Source: Mesorhizobium sp. Root102 (lineage in GTDB: Bacteria > Pseudomonadota > Alphaproteobacteria > Rhizobiales > Rhizobiaceae). Taken from it: 64,000 bases of DNA. The translations under genes and the position numbers were made by a program. Under the pieces are notes generated by a model, which saw only the letters and a program-made list of their open reading frames with translations, was not told the DNA's origin and searched no databases. Where the stretch lies: contig NZ_LMCP01000005.1 of assembly GCF_001425625.1 (NCBI RefSeq), forward strand, positions 111,099 to 175,098, given 5' to 3'. The first letter of the stretch is position 1, and each line of letters begins with the position of its first letter. Positions 18,868 to 28,589 of this stretch are shown piece by piece.

Positions 18868-20529
18868 TTACTTGACGGTGACCTCGACGCGTTCGCCGGC
18901 CTTGACCGTAGCCGTGCCTTCCTTTGAGCCGTTCTCGGAGGTGTCGGCGACAATCGCGTAGTCGCCGGCTGGCAGCGTGGTCTGGAACTTCGCGTCGTAA
19001 TTATAGCCGATCGACTTGCGGTTGCCGTTGATGTCCTTCTTCGTCTCGAAAATCTCGATCTTCGAGGCGCCGGGCGCGGCGGTGATTGCCAGCACGCCGG
19101 CATTCATGGCCACTTTCACGTCCTGAGACTCACCGGCCTTCACCGTGAACGGCTGCTCGACCTCTGCCAACTCGACCGTCGCGATCAATACATAATCGTC
19201 CGGCGGCAGATCGAACTTGCTGTCGGGACCATAGGCATAAGTCACTTCTTCCCTAGTCCCGTCGATCTTCTTTTTCGCCTTGAACACCTTAAAGCCGATG
19301 CCCGAACCGTCGGCCTTGTCGCCGCCAGCGGTATAGTAGGCGTTGGCAACGATATGCCCGACGCCGACGATGATGTCCTTTTCGACCGTCTTGCCCGCAG
19401 CGAGCGGTATCGACTCGGAAGCCACGCCTTGGCCGATTGTGACCGTCACTTTCTCGTCGCCGGCCGGCAACACGATCTTGGTGGTCCCATAGTAGGTTGC
19501 GGGGTTGTCGGCACCCGGGTAGTCGATCACGACAGCCGCGCCATCGACAACATCAGCCCCCGCGCTTGGTCGCGGATGAATGATGAGCGTGCCGGCATTC
19601 AAGGTGAAGACTGGCTTGGCGACCTGGCCTGCCTCGATCTTTACCTTCTGCTCCACCTTGGCCTCGCCGTCGCGCGCGACGATGACGTAATCGCCCGGTT
19701 CCAGATTGGCTTTGTAGGCGCCGTATTCGGTGGTGACGTTGTCGCCACGCGTGCCGTCGGACTTTGCCTTGTAGACTTCCCAGGCATTGCCGTCGGTGAC
19801 CGGATCACCGCCCTCGGCAAGCACTGCCGTCGGCATGAAGTTGAATTCCGGTTTGGCAGGCTCGGGGGCAGGTGCGGGCGCCGGTTCAGGAGCAGGTGCC
19901 GGCGCTGGCGCCGCCACGGTCTCGACAAGCGCCTCCTGCAGCGCTTTCTCGTCAGACGCCTGGATGTATTTGCCGCCGGTGTTGTCGGCAAGACAGGCGA
20001 TCTGCTTGCCCTCGTCGGCGGTCAGACCAAAGCCGACGACGTCGGCGGTAAAATCGATGCCGGACGCCTCGAGCTCCTTGCCGAGCGCGCAAGGATCACC
20101 GCCACAGGTTTCAAGTCCGTCGGTGATCAGCACGACGGTCGCCTTGTCCTCTGTGTATTTCAACGCTTCGGCCGCCTGCTTGACGGCCGCCGTCAGCGGC
20201 GTCTTGCCGAGGAATTTCAGGCTGTCGGCGGCGGCCGAAATGGCGCTCGCCGAACCTGCCTGTGGCGGCACGATCAACTGGATATCGTCGCAGCTGCCTT
20301 TTTCGCGATGGCCATAGGCCATGAAGCCGATCTCATCGTCGGCGGGGACCGATTGAAGCACTGACCTCAGCGATTCACGGGCGATTTCGAGCTTGGGCTT
20401 GCCGTCGATCTGCGCCCACATCGAGCCGGAGGCATCGAGAATGATGATGACCTTGTTTGCGGCAAAGCCGAATGTCGTCATCGACAAAAGGAGGATCGCC
20501 GCAGCGACGCTCCGTGCAAGTCCCGCCAT
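18868..20529 (-). CDS. Secreted von Willebrand factor A domain protein
   Basis: A 553-residue exported protein. The signal peptide MAGLARSVAAAILLLSMTTF is cleaved near GFAA. The VWA domain follows at about residues 25-205, with a full MIDAS: DASGSMW (DxSxS), the Thr in GKTPLTAAV and the Asp in LITDGLETCGG. A Pro/Ala-rich linker (APAPEPAPAPAPEPA) joins it to several beta-rich repeats, each ending in a motif like LPAGDYVIVA or LPPDDYVLIA and resembling Ig-like or PEGA folds. The ATG at 20529 has AGGAG 7 bases upstream; the earlier start at 20628 is not signal-like. It probably acts in periplasmic or surface protein binding, but its partner is unknown. Confidence 0.85.
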   Translation of the reverse strand: MAGLARSVAAAILLLSMTTFGFAANKVIIILDASGSMWAQIDGKPKLEIARESLRSVLQSVPADDEIGFMAYGHREKGSCDDIQLIVPPQAGSASAISAAADSLKFLGKTPLTAAVKQAAEALKYTEDKATVVLITDGLETCGGDPCALGKELEASGIDFTADVVGFGLTADEGKQIACLADNTGGKYIQASDEKALQEALVETVAAPAPAPAPEPAPAPAPEPAKPEFNFMPTAVLAEGGDPVTDGNAWEVYKAKSDGTRGDNVTTEYGAYKANLEPGDYVIVARDGEAKVEQKVKIEAGQVAKPVFTLNAGTLIIHPRPSAGADVVDGAAVVIDYPGADNPATYYGTTKIVLPAGDEKVTVTIGQGVASESIPLAAGKTVEKDIIVGVGHIVANAYYTAGGDKADGSGIGFKVFKAKKKIDGTREEVTYAYGPDSKFDLPPDDYVLIATVELAEVEQPFTVKAGESQDVKVAMNAGVLAITAAPGASKIEIFETKKDINGNRKSIGYNYDAKFQTTLPAGDYAIVADTSENGSKEGTATVKAGERVEVTVK

Positions 20530-20654
20530 CGATATCTCCTCAAATCCGCCCCTGATCCGGGCGGGAAAGCTATTTGACGCGGCGTCAGGACACAAGTCCG
20601 GGCAAGGCTGGGAGGGGCCGAATGCCAAACTTTTCGGCGAAAGCGAAAATCCGC

Positions 20655-21617
20655 TCAGTAGGTCGTGCGGCGCTCTTCCGAGGGCGGCCTGCCAAATTGC
20701 AGACGGTAGCTCTGGGCGAAGTAGGAATGCGAGGTGAAGCCGGTCGCGATCGCCACGTCGAGGATCGGCATGTTGGTCTGGCGCAGCAATTCGCGCGCCC
20801 GCTCCAGCCGCAGCCGCATGTAATAACGGCCGGGCGTGACGCTGAGATGGCGCAGGAACAGGCGCTCGACCTGGCGCACCGATAGGCCGGCGGATTTGGC
20901 CAGTTGCACGGCCGAGAGCGGTTCGTCGAGGTGGTCGGCCATCAGTTCAACGATGCGCCTGAGCTTCTCCGACTTGCCGGTCAGGTCACGTTCCGGCCCG
21001 ACGCGCTGGCGGTCGCCGGCCGAGCGGATGCGTTCGTGCTGGAACTGGTTGGCGACGCCATTGGCGAGGTTCGAGCCGAAATCGCCGCGCACGATTTCCA
21101 GCATCAGGTCGATCGAGGTGGTGCCGCCGGCGCAGGTATAGCGCTTGCGATCGATCTCGAAGACGTTGCCCGTGCAGTTGATGTCGGGGAAGCGTTCGAC
21201 GAAGCCGGCGCGGTTTTCCCAATGGATGGTGCAGCGATAGCCTTCGAGCTGGCCGGCCTCGGCCAGCAGGTAGGAACCGACCGACAAGGCACCCAGCGCA
21301 TTGCCACGCCTGCCCCAGCTGCGCAAAGCCGCCAGCACCTTGCTCTTGCCGGGAAATTCCGTCGTCAGCCCGACCGAGACGAAGAGGATGTCGACCGGCG
21401 GCAGGTCGGCAACGGCGTAGTCGATCTTGAGCGGCAGGCCATTGGAGGCCATCACCGGATCGCCGTCGGCCGACACCGTGGTCCAGCCATAGAAGTCGCG
21501 GCCGAGCAACCGATTTGCCGACCGGAACGTGTCGATCGCCGCGGCCAGCGAGAACATGGAGAACTTGTCGACCAGCAGGAAAGCGAACTGCCGGCCGCCT
21601 TGAACGGGATCGGTCAT
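20655..21617 (-). CDS. GlxA-family AraC-type transcriptional regulator
   Basis: A 320-residue regulator. Residues 10-200 form a DJ-1/PfpI-like (type 1 glutamine amidotransferase-like) sensing domain (FAFLLVDKFSMFSLAAAIDT, GALSVGSYLLAEAGQLEGYR, CAGGTTSIDLMLEIV). Residues 220-320 hold two AraC helix-turn-helix motifs (LSAVQLAKSAGLSVRQVERL and DVAIATGFTSHSYFAQSYRL). GlxA-family proteins often regulate amine, choline or carnitine catabolism (for example GbdR and CdhR), which would fit the polyamine genes nearby, though these are 8 kb away. The frame extends upstream to 21911, but that is the antisense of folD. The ATG at 21617 starts a natural N-terminus. Confidence 0.9.
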   Translation of the reverse strand: MTDPVQGGRQFAFLLVDKFSMFSLAAAIDTFRSANRLLGRDFYGWTTVSADGDPVMASNGLPLKIDYAVADLPPVDILFVSVGLTTEFPGKSKVLAALRSWGRRGNALGALSVGSYLLAEAGQLEGYRCTIHWENRAGFVERFPDINCTGNVFEIDRKRYTCAGGTTSIDLMLEIVRGDFGSNLANGVANQFQHERIRSAGDRQRVGPERDLTGKSEKLRRIVELMADHLDEPLSAVQLAKSAGLSVRQVERLFLRHLSVTPGRYYMRLRLERARELLRQTNMPILDVAIATGFTSHSYFAQSYRLQFGRPPSEERRTTY

Positions 21618-21673
21618 GGCCGGCCGTTCCAAGGGAATAGTGGGGTTCGGCAAAGCTGCGGCTTTCTGGCGGG

Positions 21674-22573
21674 TCAGAAGGACGGCCGTTTCAATCCGGC
21701 CGCAAGGTAGGCAGAGGCTAACGTATTGGCCATCAGCATGGCAATGGTCATCGGCCCGACACCGCCGGGCACCGGCGTGATTGCGCCGGCGGCCTTGGCC
21801 GCTTCGGCATAGGCGACATCGCCAACAAGGCGCGACTTGCCCTCGCCCTTTTCCGGCGCCGGAATGCGGTTGATGCCAACATCGATAACGGTGGCGCCGG
21901 GCTTCACCCAATCACCCCTGATCATTTCCGGCCGGCCGACGGCCGCGACAAGAATGTCGGCGGTGCGGGCTAGTGCCGGCAGATCCCTGGTGCGGCTGTG
22001 GGCGATGGTGACGGTGCAGTTGGCAGCAAGCAAGAGATTGGCCATCGGCTTGCCGACGATGTTGGAGCGGCCGACGACGACGGCATTGAGGCCGGACAGG
22101 TCCTTGCCGCGCACGCGCTCGATCAAAAGCATCGAGCCGGCCGGCGTGCAGGGCACGAAGGCGGTCTCGAGTTCACCGGTGCCAAGCTTGCCGACATTGA
22201 TGAAATGGAAGCCGTCGACATCCTTTTCCGGCGCGATGGTCTGGATGATCTTGCCGGCGTCGATATGGGCCGGCAGCGGAAGCTGCACCAGGATGCCGTT
22301 GATGGCCGGATCGGCGTTGAGGTCGCCGATGATCTTCAGCAATGCCTGTTCGGAGGTTTCGGCCGGCAGCGTGTGCTGGACGGAATGAAAGCCGCATTCC
22401 TTGGCTGTGCGCGACTTGGAGGCGACATAGACCTGGCTGGCCGGATCCTCGCCGACGATGACCACGGCAAGACCGGGCTTTGCCTTGCCTTTGGCAACCA
22501 GCTCGGCCGTCAGGGCCTTGACCGTCCGCACCACATCTTCGGCGACGCTCTTACCATCAATCATTTCGGCCAT
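21674..22573 (-). CDS. folD: Bifunctional methylenetetrahydrofolate dehydrogenase/cyclohydrolase
   Basis: Interconverts 5,10-methylene-, methenyl- and 10-formyl-tetrahydrofolate for one-carbon metabolism. It has 299 residues. Motifs: [14 protein letters not shown] with the catalytic Lys, [13 protein letters not shown], and [17 protein letters not shown] at the C-terminus. The NADP-binding region is [20 protein letters not shown]. It appears to be a single transcription unit with the ExoP-like gene 180 bases upstream on the same strand. Confidence 0.97.
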   Translation of the reverse strand: MAEMIDGKSVAEDVVRTVKALTAELVAKGKAKPGLAVVIVGEDPASQVYVASKSRTAKECGFHSVQHTLPAETSEQALLKIIGDLNADPAINGILVQLPLPAHIDAGKIIQTIAPEKDVDGFHFINVGKLGTGELETAFVPCTPAGSMLLIERVRGKDLSGLNAVVVGRSNIVGKPMANLLLAANCTVTIAHSRTRDLPALARTADILVAAVGRPEMIRGDWVKPGATVIDVGINRIPAPEKGEGKSRLVGDVAYAEAAKAAGAITPVPGGVGPMTIAMLMANTLASAYLAAGLKRPSF

Positions 22574-22599
22574 GGACCATCCTCAACACCAAAATGCCC

Positions 22600-22629
22600 A
22601 AGCGCGTCGCTTCCGGAAGCGACGCGCTT
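22600..22629 (-). terminator. Palindrome between the ExoP-like gene and folD
   Basis: A perfect 30-base palindrome: AAGCGCGTCGCTTCC and its complement with no spacer. It is followed on the plus strand by TTTTCGATCTTT and on the minus strand by TTGGGCATTTT. It could terminate the minus-strand ExoP-like transcript about 125 bases after its stop, or act as a regulator-binding palindrome ahead of folD. Confidence 0.6.
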
Positions 22630-22753
22630 TTCGATCTTTCACAGCCTGGCATTTTCACGAAAATTCCAACACGCAATCCCGCCAAAGCGCCTTCCCATGC
22701 CGCTTACGCGAAACCGGCATGTTTTTGTATGGCGCCGCGAAGAATTTTGTGGC

Positions 22754-25378
22754 TCAGAAATACCTGCGGCGCGCGCGGCTCTCGGTCAGTTCGCGGACCG
22801 CTTCGCGGAATTCGCGCAGGCTGGCGCGGATTTCCTCGATTGGCGCCTGCTGCTCGACATCCGCCTTGGTCCGCGGCGTCTCCACCGATTGCTGAGGCGG
22901 GATGGGCGGCTGCGGATAAGACTCAGAAGCAGGCTGAGGCGGATAGGGCTGCTGTCCGGCATTGGGGGCCGGAATGGACTGCGGATAGGGATGGCCGGGC
23001 TGCTGCGTGTAGCCCAATGGCTGCGCGTAGGGATAGAGCTGCGGGCCCGAATATGGTCGCTGCGGCACTATCTGCGGAGGCAATGGCGGCTGCGCCATCT
23101 GCTGCGGATGGGGGGCATGGCCACCGGGCTGGAAAGGCAGCGGTGGCGGTGGGTAGGCTGCCGCAACCTGCTGCCTAGGCGCAAAGGCCGGCGCCGACTG
23201 GGGATAGGCGGGGTACGCTGGATCTTGCGTTGGCTTCACGTTTTCAGCGGAGACCCATTCGGTATCGAAGGGCTCATCCGGGGACGGCTTGCGGGACACG
23301 GCCTTACCCAGCATCGACAGCAGCGCACGGATCCGGCCGGGGCCTTCGTCCGGCGCGATCTCAGTCTGCTGGACAGGTGGTGGTGCTGCCGGCGGTGGCG
23401 CAGGTGGTGGCGGTGCAGGCGGGGGTGTCGATGGCTGCGGTACTGGTGGTTGTGGCGGTGCCGAGGGTGCTGCCCGATATGGCTTGTCCTCGTAGGGCGT
23501 CCGGCGTTCGTCCATGCCGCGGTCGCGGCGCGAGCGCGAATTGGCTGTGTCACGCAGGCTCTCATAGGCGCCACGCATGGCGCCGAGGCCAATGCCGGAG
23601 GCAAAGCCCAGCAACAGGCCGGCAAGCGCCACCACGACCCGCGACGGCCCGTTCGGCTCCAGCGGCGCGAAGGCCTTCGAGATCACATTGATGTTGGCGG
23701 TGTTGATGTCCTTCTGCTCGCCGGTCTCCTTGGCGCGCAGCAGATACTGCTCGTAGACGGAACGCTTGGCGGAGGCCTCGCGCTCCAGTTCGCGCATAGA
23801 CACCAGATCGCTGTTGACGTCGCCGCTGCGGACCTTGAGCTGAGCCAGACGAGAGGCGAGATCCTGTTCGAGCTGGACGGCACGCTTGAGGTCGACCTGC
23901 AGCGACGAGCCTATGCGGCGCAGCTCCGCGGCGATGCGGTCGCGTGCGCCGGCAATCTGGGCATTGAGGGCCTGGAGTTCGGGGTGACGCGGGCCGAACC
24001 GGATGGCGGCGCGGTCAGCTTCCTGCTTCAGCGACGCATATTGCGAACGCAGGTCGCTCATCGTGTTGGAGTTGATCTCCTCCGGCAAGGTACCGGTGAG
24101 AACCGAGTTGACGTCGACCGAACGCGCCGAGGCCGCCCGGGCATTGAGTTCCAGCGTGCGGGCGCGGGCAACCGACAGTTGTTCGTTGAGCTTCAGCATC
24201 TCATCGTCGCTGATGAGGTGGCCTTGCGCATCGACAAGGTCGTGCGTGGCTCTGAAATCCTCGACCTTGCGCTCCGCCGCCTCGACGCCCTTGCGTAGCT
24301 CGTCCAGTCTTGCCGTCAGTTCGTCGGTGGCGCGGCCTGCGGTATCGGACTGGATTTGGCCGAAGGTCTGCAGGAAGACATCCGTCATCGTGTTGGCGAT
24401 CAGAGCCGATTTCTCGCCATTCTGCGTGGTGGCGCTGACGGTGATGACAAAGGTCTTGCCGCCGCGCTCAACCGAGAGGCTCTCAGCCAGATTGCCGACA
24501 GCCAGCGCACGGCGGCGGGTGTCGTCGACACCCCCCGGCCCGTCATTGCGAGACAGGACGGAGCGGATGAGCGACATGACGCTGAGGCCGCCGCTGCCTT
24601 GCCCATTGAATTCCGGGTCGTTGACGAGATTGAGCTTGTCGACGACCTTGTTGAGAACAGTGCCTGACGTCAGCACCCGGACCTGGTTTTCGACGATGGC
24701 CAGCGTCGCGTCCGAAGCGACGACCGACTGGGTGAGATCGCGATCGGTAAGCTTCAGGTCGCGCGGATCGACGATCAGTTCGGTGGTGGCTTCGTATTTC
24801 TTCGGCGTCGACAGCGCGATGGCAATGCCGAGCGCGGCACCCAGTATCGTTGTCGTCACGATCAGCAGCTTCGACTTGCCGACACCGCGGACCACCTGCA
24901 TCGGATCGATCAGCGGCTTCCATTGCTGGCTGTCGGCGCCATCGTTGTGGGACGTCGGCGCGTCGCCTGAATGGTAGCGTTCGGAGGCCCGATCGGAGCG
25001 ATGGGCGCCTGCGATTTCGGCAGCAACAGTTCCTGCCCGTGACGTGGTTTGCGCGTGGGCCGATGAGGCCGATCCGGCAGTTGAAAAATCGTCGGCGAAC
25101 AGACCGCGTTCGGGCGTCACCTGCGCTGACGAAGCGGGTCCATAGCCAGCCTGATATCCGTCTGTTGAAACCGGATCCGACAGCTTCGGGTTCGTCCGCG
25201 TTTCGCGCTGCGAACGGGCAAGGCGGTGGCGCGTGGCGGCATCCTCGCGCCATGACGGGTCTGCCCGATCCCCGATCGAGACCAGGGACGCGTCGGGTTC
25301 GTCGCCGCGCACAGCCTGGCCAAGCGCCAGCAACGAGCGCTCGCGCTTCCAGTCTTCGCGATTTTCCCTGTCGACCAT
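22754..25378 (-). CDS. Wzz/ExoP-like polysaccharide chain-length protein without kinase domain
   Basis: An 874-residue inner-membrane protein. Residues 1-155 are a hydrophilic extension. A first membrane helix follows (LLIVTTTILGAALGIAIALS, about 170-190), then a Wzz domain with long coiled coils (about 330-560), then the second helix (VVVALAGLLLGFASGIGLGA, about 600-620) preceded by the proline-rich FAPLEPNGPS motif of chain-length determinants. In ExoP-type proteins a Walker-type tyrosine kinase follows; here a Pro/Gln/Tyr-rich tail of about 250 residues replaces it, ending near ESRARRRYF. It is expected to control export or length of a surface polysaccharide made by the nearby cluster. A separate kinase was not seen in the window. 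Confidence 0.85.
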   Translation of the reverse strand: MVDRENREDWKRERSLLALGQAVRGDEPDASLVSIGDRADPSWREDAATRHRLARSQRETRTNPKLSDPVSTDGYQAGYGPASSAQVTPERGLFADDFSTAGSASSAHAQTTSRAGTVAAEIAGAHRSDRASERYHSGDAPTSHNDGADSQQWKPLIDPMQVVRGVGKSKLLIVTTTILGAALGIAIALSTPKKYEATTELIVDPRDLKLTDRDLTQSVVASDATLAIVENQVRVLTSGTVLNKVVDKLNLVNDPEFNGQGSGGLSVMSLIRSVLSRNDGPGGVDDTRRRALAVGNLAESLSVERGGKTFVITVSATTQNGEKSALIANTMTDVFLQTFGQIQSDTAGRATDELTARLDELRKGVEAAERKVEDFRATHDLVDAQGHLISDDEMLKLNEQLSVARARTLELNARAASARSVDVNSVLTGTLPEEINSNTMSDLRSQYASLKQEADRAAIRFGPRHPELQALNAQIAGARDRIAAELRRIGSSLQVDLKRAVQLEQDLASRLAQLKVRSGDVNSDLVSMRELEREASAKRSVYEQYLLRAKETGEQKDINTANINVISKAFAPLEPNGPSRVVVALAGLLLGFASGIGLGAMRGAYESLRDTANSRSRRDRGMDERRTPYEDKPYRAAPSAPPQPPVPQPSTPPPAPPPPAPPPAAPPPVQQTEIAPDEGPGRIRALLSMLGKAVSRKPSPDEPFDTEWVSAENVKPTQDPAYPAYPQSAPAFAPRQQVAAAYPPPPLPFQPGGHAPHPQQMAQPPLPPQIVPQRPYSGPQLYPYAQPLGYTQQPGHPYPQSIPAPNAGQQPYPPQPASESYPQPPIPPQQSVETPRTKADVEQQAPIEEIRASLREFREAVRELTESRARRRYF

Positions 25379-25576
25379 CGTCTGGAACTTTACCCTTGGC
25401 GACCTGCAAACGGCGATTGGCCATTCGTTAAGCCACGCTAAACAGGCATGGAAAACAAAAGGTTAATTTTCCCGCGCCGAGCCTGCGGTTTCCCTCTTCG
25501 ATTGCATCTATTTTCGACGCAACCTCAGGCTCCAGAACGGCACGTTAAGTTTTCCGGCCTAGGCTCTCCATGAGAC

Positions 25577-26872
25577 ATGACGCAGGCCAGTGATATACCG
25601 CAAAGGCGGCCCCTCGCCCGGATCGGCACTTTTTTGGCCGAACGACGGGGGCTGCTTCGCGACTATTTCTCGGCGATCAGCGGCGCCGGTGGGCGACTGG
25701 TGTTTTCACTCGCCTATTTCATCGCACTGGCCAACACGCTGTCCATTTCCGAGTTCGGCATGTTCGCCACCGCATCGGCGGCCGGCGTCATGCTGTCGCG
25801 CATCCTCGCCTTCGGTTTCATCTCGGCGCTCTACCGCACCGCCACCATCCGCCCCAATCTGATCGGCACCTTCACCGCCGGCTTCCTGCTGCTCGGCGTG
25901 CTGTCGCTGCCGCTGCTGGCCGCGGCCTCGTTCGGCGTCTATCTGATTTTCTTCGCCGACACCGTGCCGCTGTCGGTGTTTGCGGCAATCGTCTTTGCCG
26001 AGGCGCTACTGTGGCGGCCGGTGGAGGTGGCGCTAATCGTCAACAACGGTCTGGGCAAGTTCGGCCGCGCCGCGCTGCTGGCCATCCTGGCGACGGCGCT
26101 GCGGGCGCTTGGCGCGGTGCTGTTCATGTTCTGGGCGCAACACAGCGTCTGGATATGGTCGTGGTTCTATATCGGCGCCAACGCCGCCTCGCTGCTGATT
26201 GCCTTCGGCTTCTTCTATCCACGCCAGCGGCTGCGGCTGCGCATCGAGCTCTATCTCCGGCGATTGGCCGATTCCATCTATGTGGCCGGCGCGGAAGTGC
26301 TGTTCTACCTGCAGATGGAATTCGACAAGCTGCTGGTTCTGGCGATCGGCGGCCCGCATCTGGCCGGTATCTACGCCATCATCATGCGGCTGGTCGACCT
26401 GACGGCCATTCCGATCCGCACTTTCTCGATGATGCTGGTGCAGCGCATGATGCGCGCGCCGGAAATGCTGTCGCGGCTGGCGGTCAAGAGCGGCATTGAA
26501 GGCGGCGTGTTCGCGGTGTCGACGCTGGCGCTGCTGACGCTCGGCATCGTGCTGCATTTCTTCCCCAACGCGCTTGGCAAGAATGTCGCCGAGGCCGCGC
26601 CGCTGGTCGTGCTGGCGATCTGCGTGCCGGGGCTGCGCAATCTGGTCGAATACCAGGCCGAGCTTTTGTTCGCGCGCGGCCAGACGCTGGTGCGGGCGCT
26701 CAATCTGGGCCTGCTCGCCGGGCTGAAGGCGCTGCTTTTGACCTATGTGCTGACGACCATCCTCGACACGCCGAACCTGGTGCTGTCGCTCAATGTCGTC
26801 TTCCTGCTTTTGTATCTCGCCTCGACGCTGCTCACCTATTCGGCGATGCGCAAGCCGGCGAAAGCTATCTAA
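25577..26872 (+). CDS. Polysaccharide flippase (Wzx/MATE-like)
   Basis: Integral membrane protein of 431 residues with about 12 predicted helices, of the polysaccharide biosynthesis (Wzx/RfbX) type. It starts MTQASDIPQRRP, followed by RLVFSLAYFIALANTLSISE, the typical first-helix pattern with a cytoplasmic EFG turn. It would flip lipid-linked oligosaccharide units across the inner membrane. It is divergent from the ExoP-like gene. Its stop overlaps by 3 bases the stop of the convergent DUF6492 gene, so the two genes are packed tightly. No sequence-specific clue to the sugar is visible. Confidence 0.85.
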   Translation: MTQASDIPQRRPLARIGTFLAERRGLLRDYFSAISGAGGRLVFSLAYFIALANTLSISEFGMFATASAAGVMLSRILAFGFISALYRTATIRPNLIGTFTAGFLLLGVLSLPLLAAASFGVYLIFFADTVPLSVFAAIVFAEALLWRPVEVALIVNNGLGKFGRAALLAILATALRALGAVLFMFWAQHSVWIWSWFYIGANAASLLIAFGFFYPRQRLRLRIELYLRRLADSIYVAGAEVLFYLQMEFDKLLVLAIGGPHLAGIYAIIMRLVDLTAIPIRTFSMMLVQRMMRAPEMLSRLAVKSGIEGGVFAVSTLALLTLGIVLHFFPNALGKNVAEAAPLVVLAICVPGLRNLVEYQAELLFARGQTLVRALNLGLLAGLKALLLTYVLTTILDTPNLVLSLNVVFLLLYLASTLLTYSAMRKPAKAI

Positions 26873-27798
26873 GAGCGATCGAGCCCAATCAGACGGCGGA
26901 TGCGGCCGATATCGGTGCCGATGAAGGACTGCATGCCTATCGCCACCTGCTCCGGCGCCATGTCAGCAACGAAGTGGCGGAACTCGTCATCCGACAGCGC
27001 CTCGCCGGTCCAGTGCACCCGGCAGAATTCTTCCGAACCGTGGAAGTGACCGGCGCCCTGCAGCAGATCATCGACGTAGCGGCCGTAGATCATGCATTCG
27101 GAGAATTTGCGCGCCGAGCCGACGACCTCGACCCAGTTGCGACCATGGACCTTCTGGATCTCGCCGCACATGGCCAGCACGGTGTCGCGACGCCAGGCGA
27201 TCAGCGTCGAGATGTAGTCGTGGATCGATGTCCGGGACGGGTCGATGCCAAGTGCCGCGCCGGCGTTGCGCGACCAGATGCGATGCTCTTCGTAACCTTC
27301 GTTCGCCAGCACGCCGTCACGGCGAAACAGCCGCGCCTTGCCGTCACGCCAGAAGGCGCCGCAGTCGAAGGGCTTCAGGAAGGCGACGTCGGAATCGCAG
27401 AAGATCAGCACGTCTTCGGATGCGTGCGCTGATATCGCGATGCGGCGCAGCTGCTGCACATGCCAGCCGCGCAGCGGCTGGGTCTTCAGGCTGAGCCAGA
27501 CGCGCCGGCGAAACAGGCTGAGCGGATCGTCGAAGGCGTGCAGCCAGCGCGGCAGCAATTCACGCTCATCAACGATGCTGCGATGGCCGGCCTCCAATTG
27601 GCGAAACAGCCTGACATCGCGATGTTCGACCAAAATATAGTGGTGCGCCGCACCGGAAACGTGGCGATCAAGTGTCTCGCACAGCAGGCGGCAGCGCTCG
27701 AAATCGGGCGCGTAGCTTGCCGTCACTATTGCCGCCGTCGGTGTCTGCCGAACGGGGCTTGGTTCGACAGCGGTGCCTGGAAGGAACCTGCTGTTCAC
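26869..27798 (-). CDS. DUF6492-family protein, putative glycosyltransferase
   Basis: About 309 residues from a GTG start at 27798 that overlaps the stop of the wecG-like gene as GTGA; a GAGGGA box lies upstream. The conserved block AIVTASYAPDFERCRLLCET near the N-terminus, a DSD motif in VLIFCDSDVAFLKPF (a GT-A-like metal site) and CRVHWTGEALSDDEF are typical of DUF6492. It is probably a GT-A-fold enzyme acting on the polysaccharide unit. The frame extends upstream to 28050, but that overlaps the coding part of the preceding gene. It is the last gene of the minus-strand triad with the WecG and GT4 genes. Confidence 0.82.
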   Translation of the reverse strand: MNSRFLPGTAVEPSPVRQTPTAAIVTASYAPDFERCRLLCETLDRHVSGAAHHYILVEHRDVRLFRQLEAGHRSIVDERELLPRWLHAFDDPLSLFRRRVWLSLKTQPLRGWHVQQLRRIAISAHASEDVLIFCDSDVAFLKPFDCGAFWRDGKARLFRRDGVLANEGYEEHRIWSRNAGAALGIDPSRTSIHDYISTLIAWRRDTVLAMCGEIQKVHGRNWVEVVGSARKFSECMIYGRYVDDLLQGAGHFHGSEEFCRVHWTGEALSDDEFRHFVADMAPEQVAIGMQSFIGTDIGRIRRLIGLDRS

Positions 27799-28589
27799 TG
27801 GCCGTCCCTCGCAGCTTCGGATGCGCGCGAAAATCTCTGCCCGGCAACACGCAGCAGGAACAGGGGATTGCCGACCACGTAGCGGCGCCACAGGCGGCCC
27901 GGTTCGACAGCCAACCGAAACAGCCATTCGAGCCGCAGCCGGCGCATCCACAGGGGTGCCCGGGGCACCGAGCCGCTCAGGAAATCGAGCAACGCGCCGA
28001 CGGCGATCGGCAGCGTGCAGTGGCGCGCGTCGATATGGCGTTCGATCCACAATTCCTGGCGTGGCACGCCCATGGCGACCAGAAGCACGTCCGGCCGCAG
28101 CGCGGCGATCCGGTCGACGATTTCCGATTCCTGCGAAGCGGGGAAATAGCCGTCGTGGATCACCACGAAGCTGTGCTGCACGGCCAGCGCCGCCAGCTTG
28201 ATCGACGCCGCTTCGGCGTTGACGCGCGTCGCGCCGAGCAGCCCGACCGTCAGCGGCGTCGTCGAGGCCTGCAGGAAGGCGGGGACGAAGTCGGTGCCGT
28301 TGAGATTGTCTGGAAACGGCGCCCCATAGAGAAGTCTCGCCGCCAGATCGACACCGATGCCGTCGGGCAGGATGAGGAAATCATCGAGCGCCTCGGCGAA
28401 GACCGGGTCGGTATAGGCGATGTTGGCGTTGTGGGCGTTAAGGAAACTGACCTTGGTGAAACGCCGCTCGGCGATCAGGCGGGTCAGCAGGACGATGGCA
28501 TCGTCCCAGCGGATCGCAACCACCGAGATACCAAGGATCGTCTTCAGCTTGTCGAGCCCGAACGCGGCGCGGGCGGAATGCATGTTCAT
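27795..28589 (-). CDS. WecG/TagA/CpsF-family glycosyltransferase
   Basis: 264 residues. GT26-family enzyme that transfers N-acetylmannosaminuronate-type or glucosyl residues to a lipid-linked acceptor. Diagnostic blocks are VSFLNAHNANIAY, FLILPDGIGVDLAARLL, GTDFVPAFLQ and VLLVAMGVPRQELWI. The ATG at 28589 overlaps the stop of the GT4 gene as ATGA, which implies translational coupling. An upstream ATG-like start at 28760 would overlap that gene deeply and lacks family sequence. It works with the GT4 and DUF6492 genes of the same operon. Confidence 0.92.
   Translation of the reverse strand: MNMHSARAAFGLDKLKTILGISVVAIRWDDAIVLLTRLIAERRFTKVSFLNAHNANIAYTDPVFAEALDDFLILPDGIGVDLAARLLYGAPFPDNLNGTDFVPAFLQASTTPLTVGLLGATRVNAEAASIKLAALAVQHSFVVIHDGYFPASQESEIVDRIAALRPDVLLVAMGVPRQELWIERHIDARHCTLPIAVGALLDFLSGSVPRAPLWMRRLRLEWLFRLAVEPGRLWRRYVVGNPLFLLRVAGQRFSRASEAARDGQ

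Noticed and set aside
22600..22629. Palindrome as an origin or attachment site
   Set aside because: It is a 30-base hairpin between same-strand genes; terminator or operator explains it, and there is no sign of integration nearby.
21998..24298. Plus-strand frame of 766 codons across folD and the ExoP-like gene
   Set aside because: Antisense to two genes with clear families; very Arg/Trp-rich where it opposes proline codons. A high-GC shadow.
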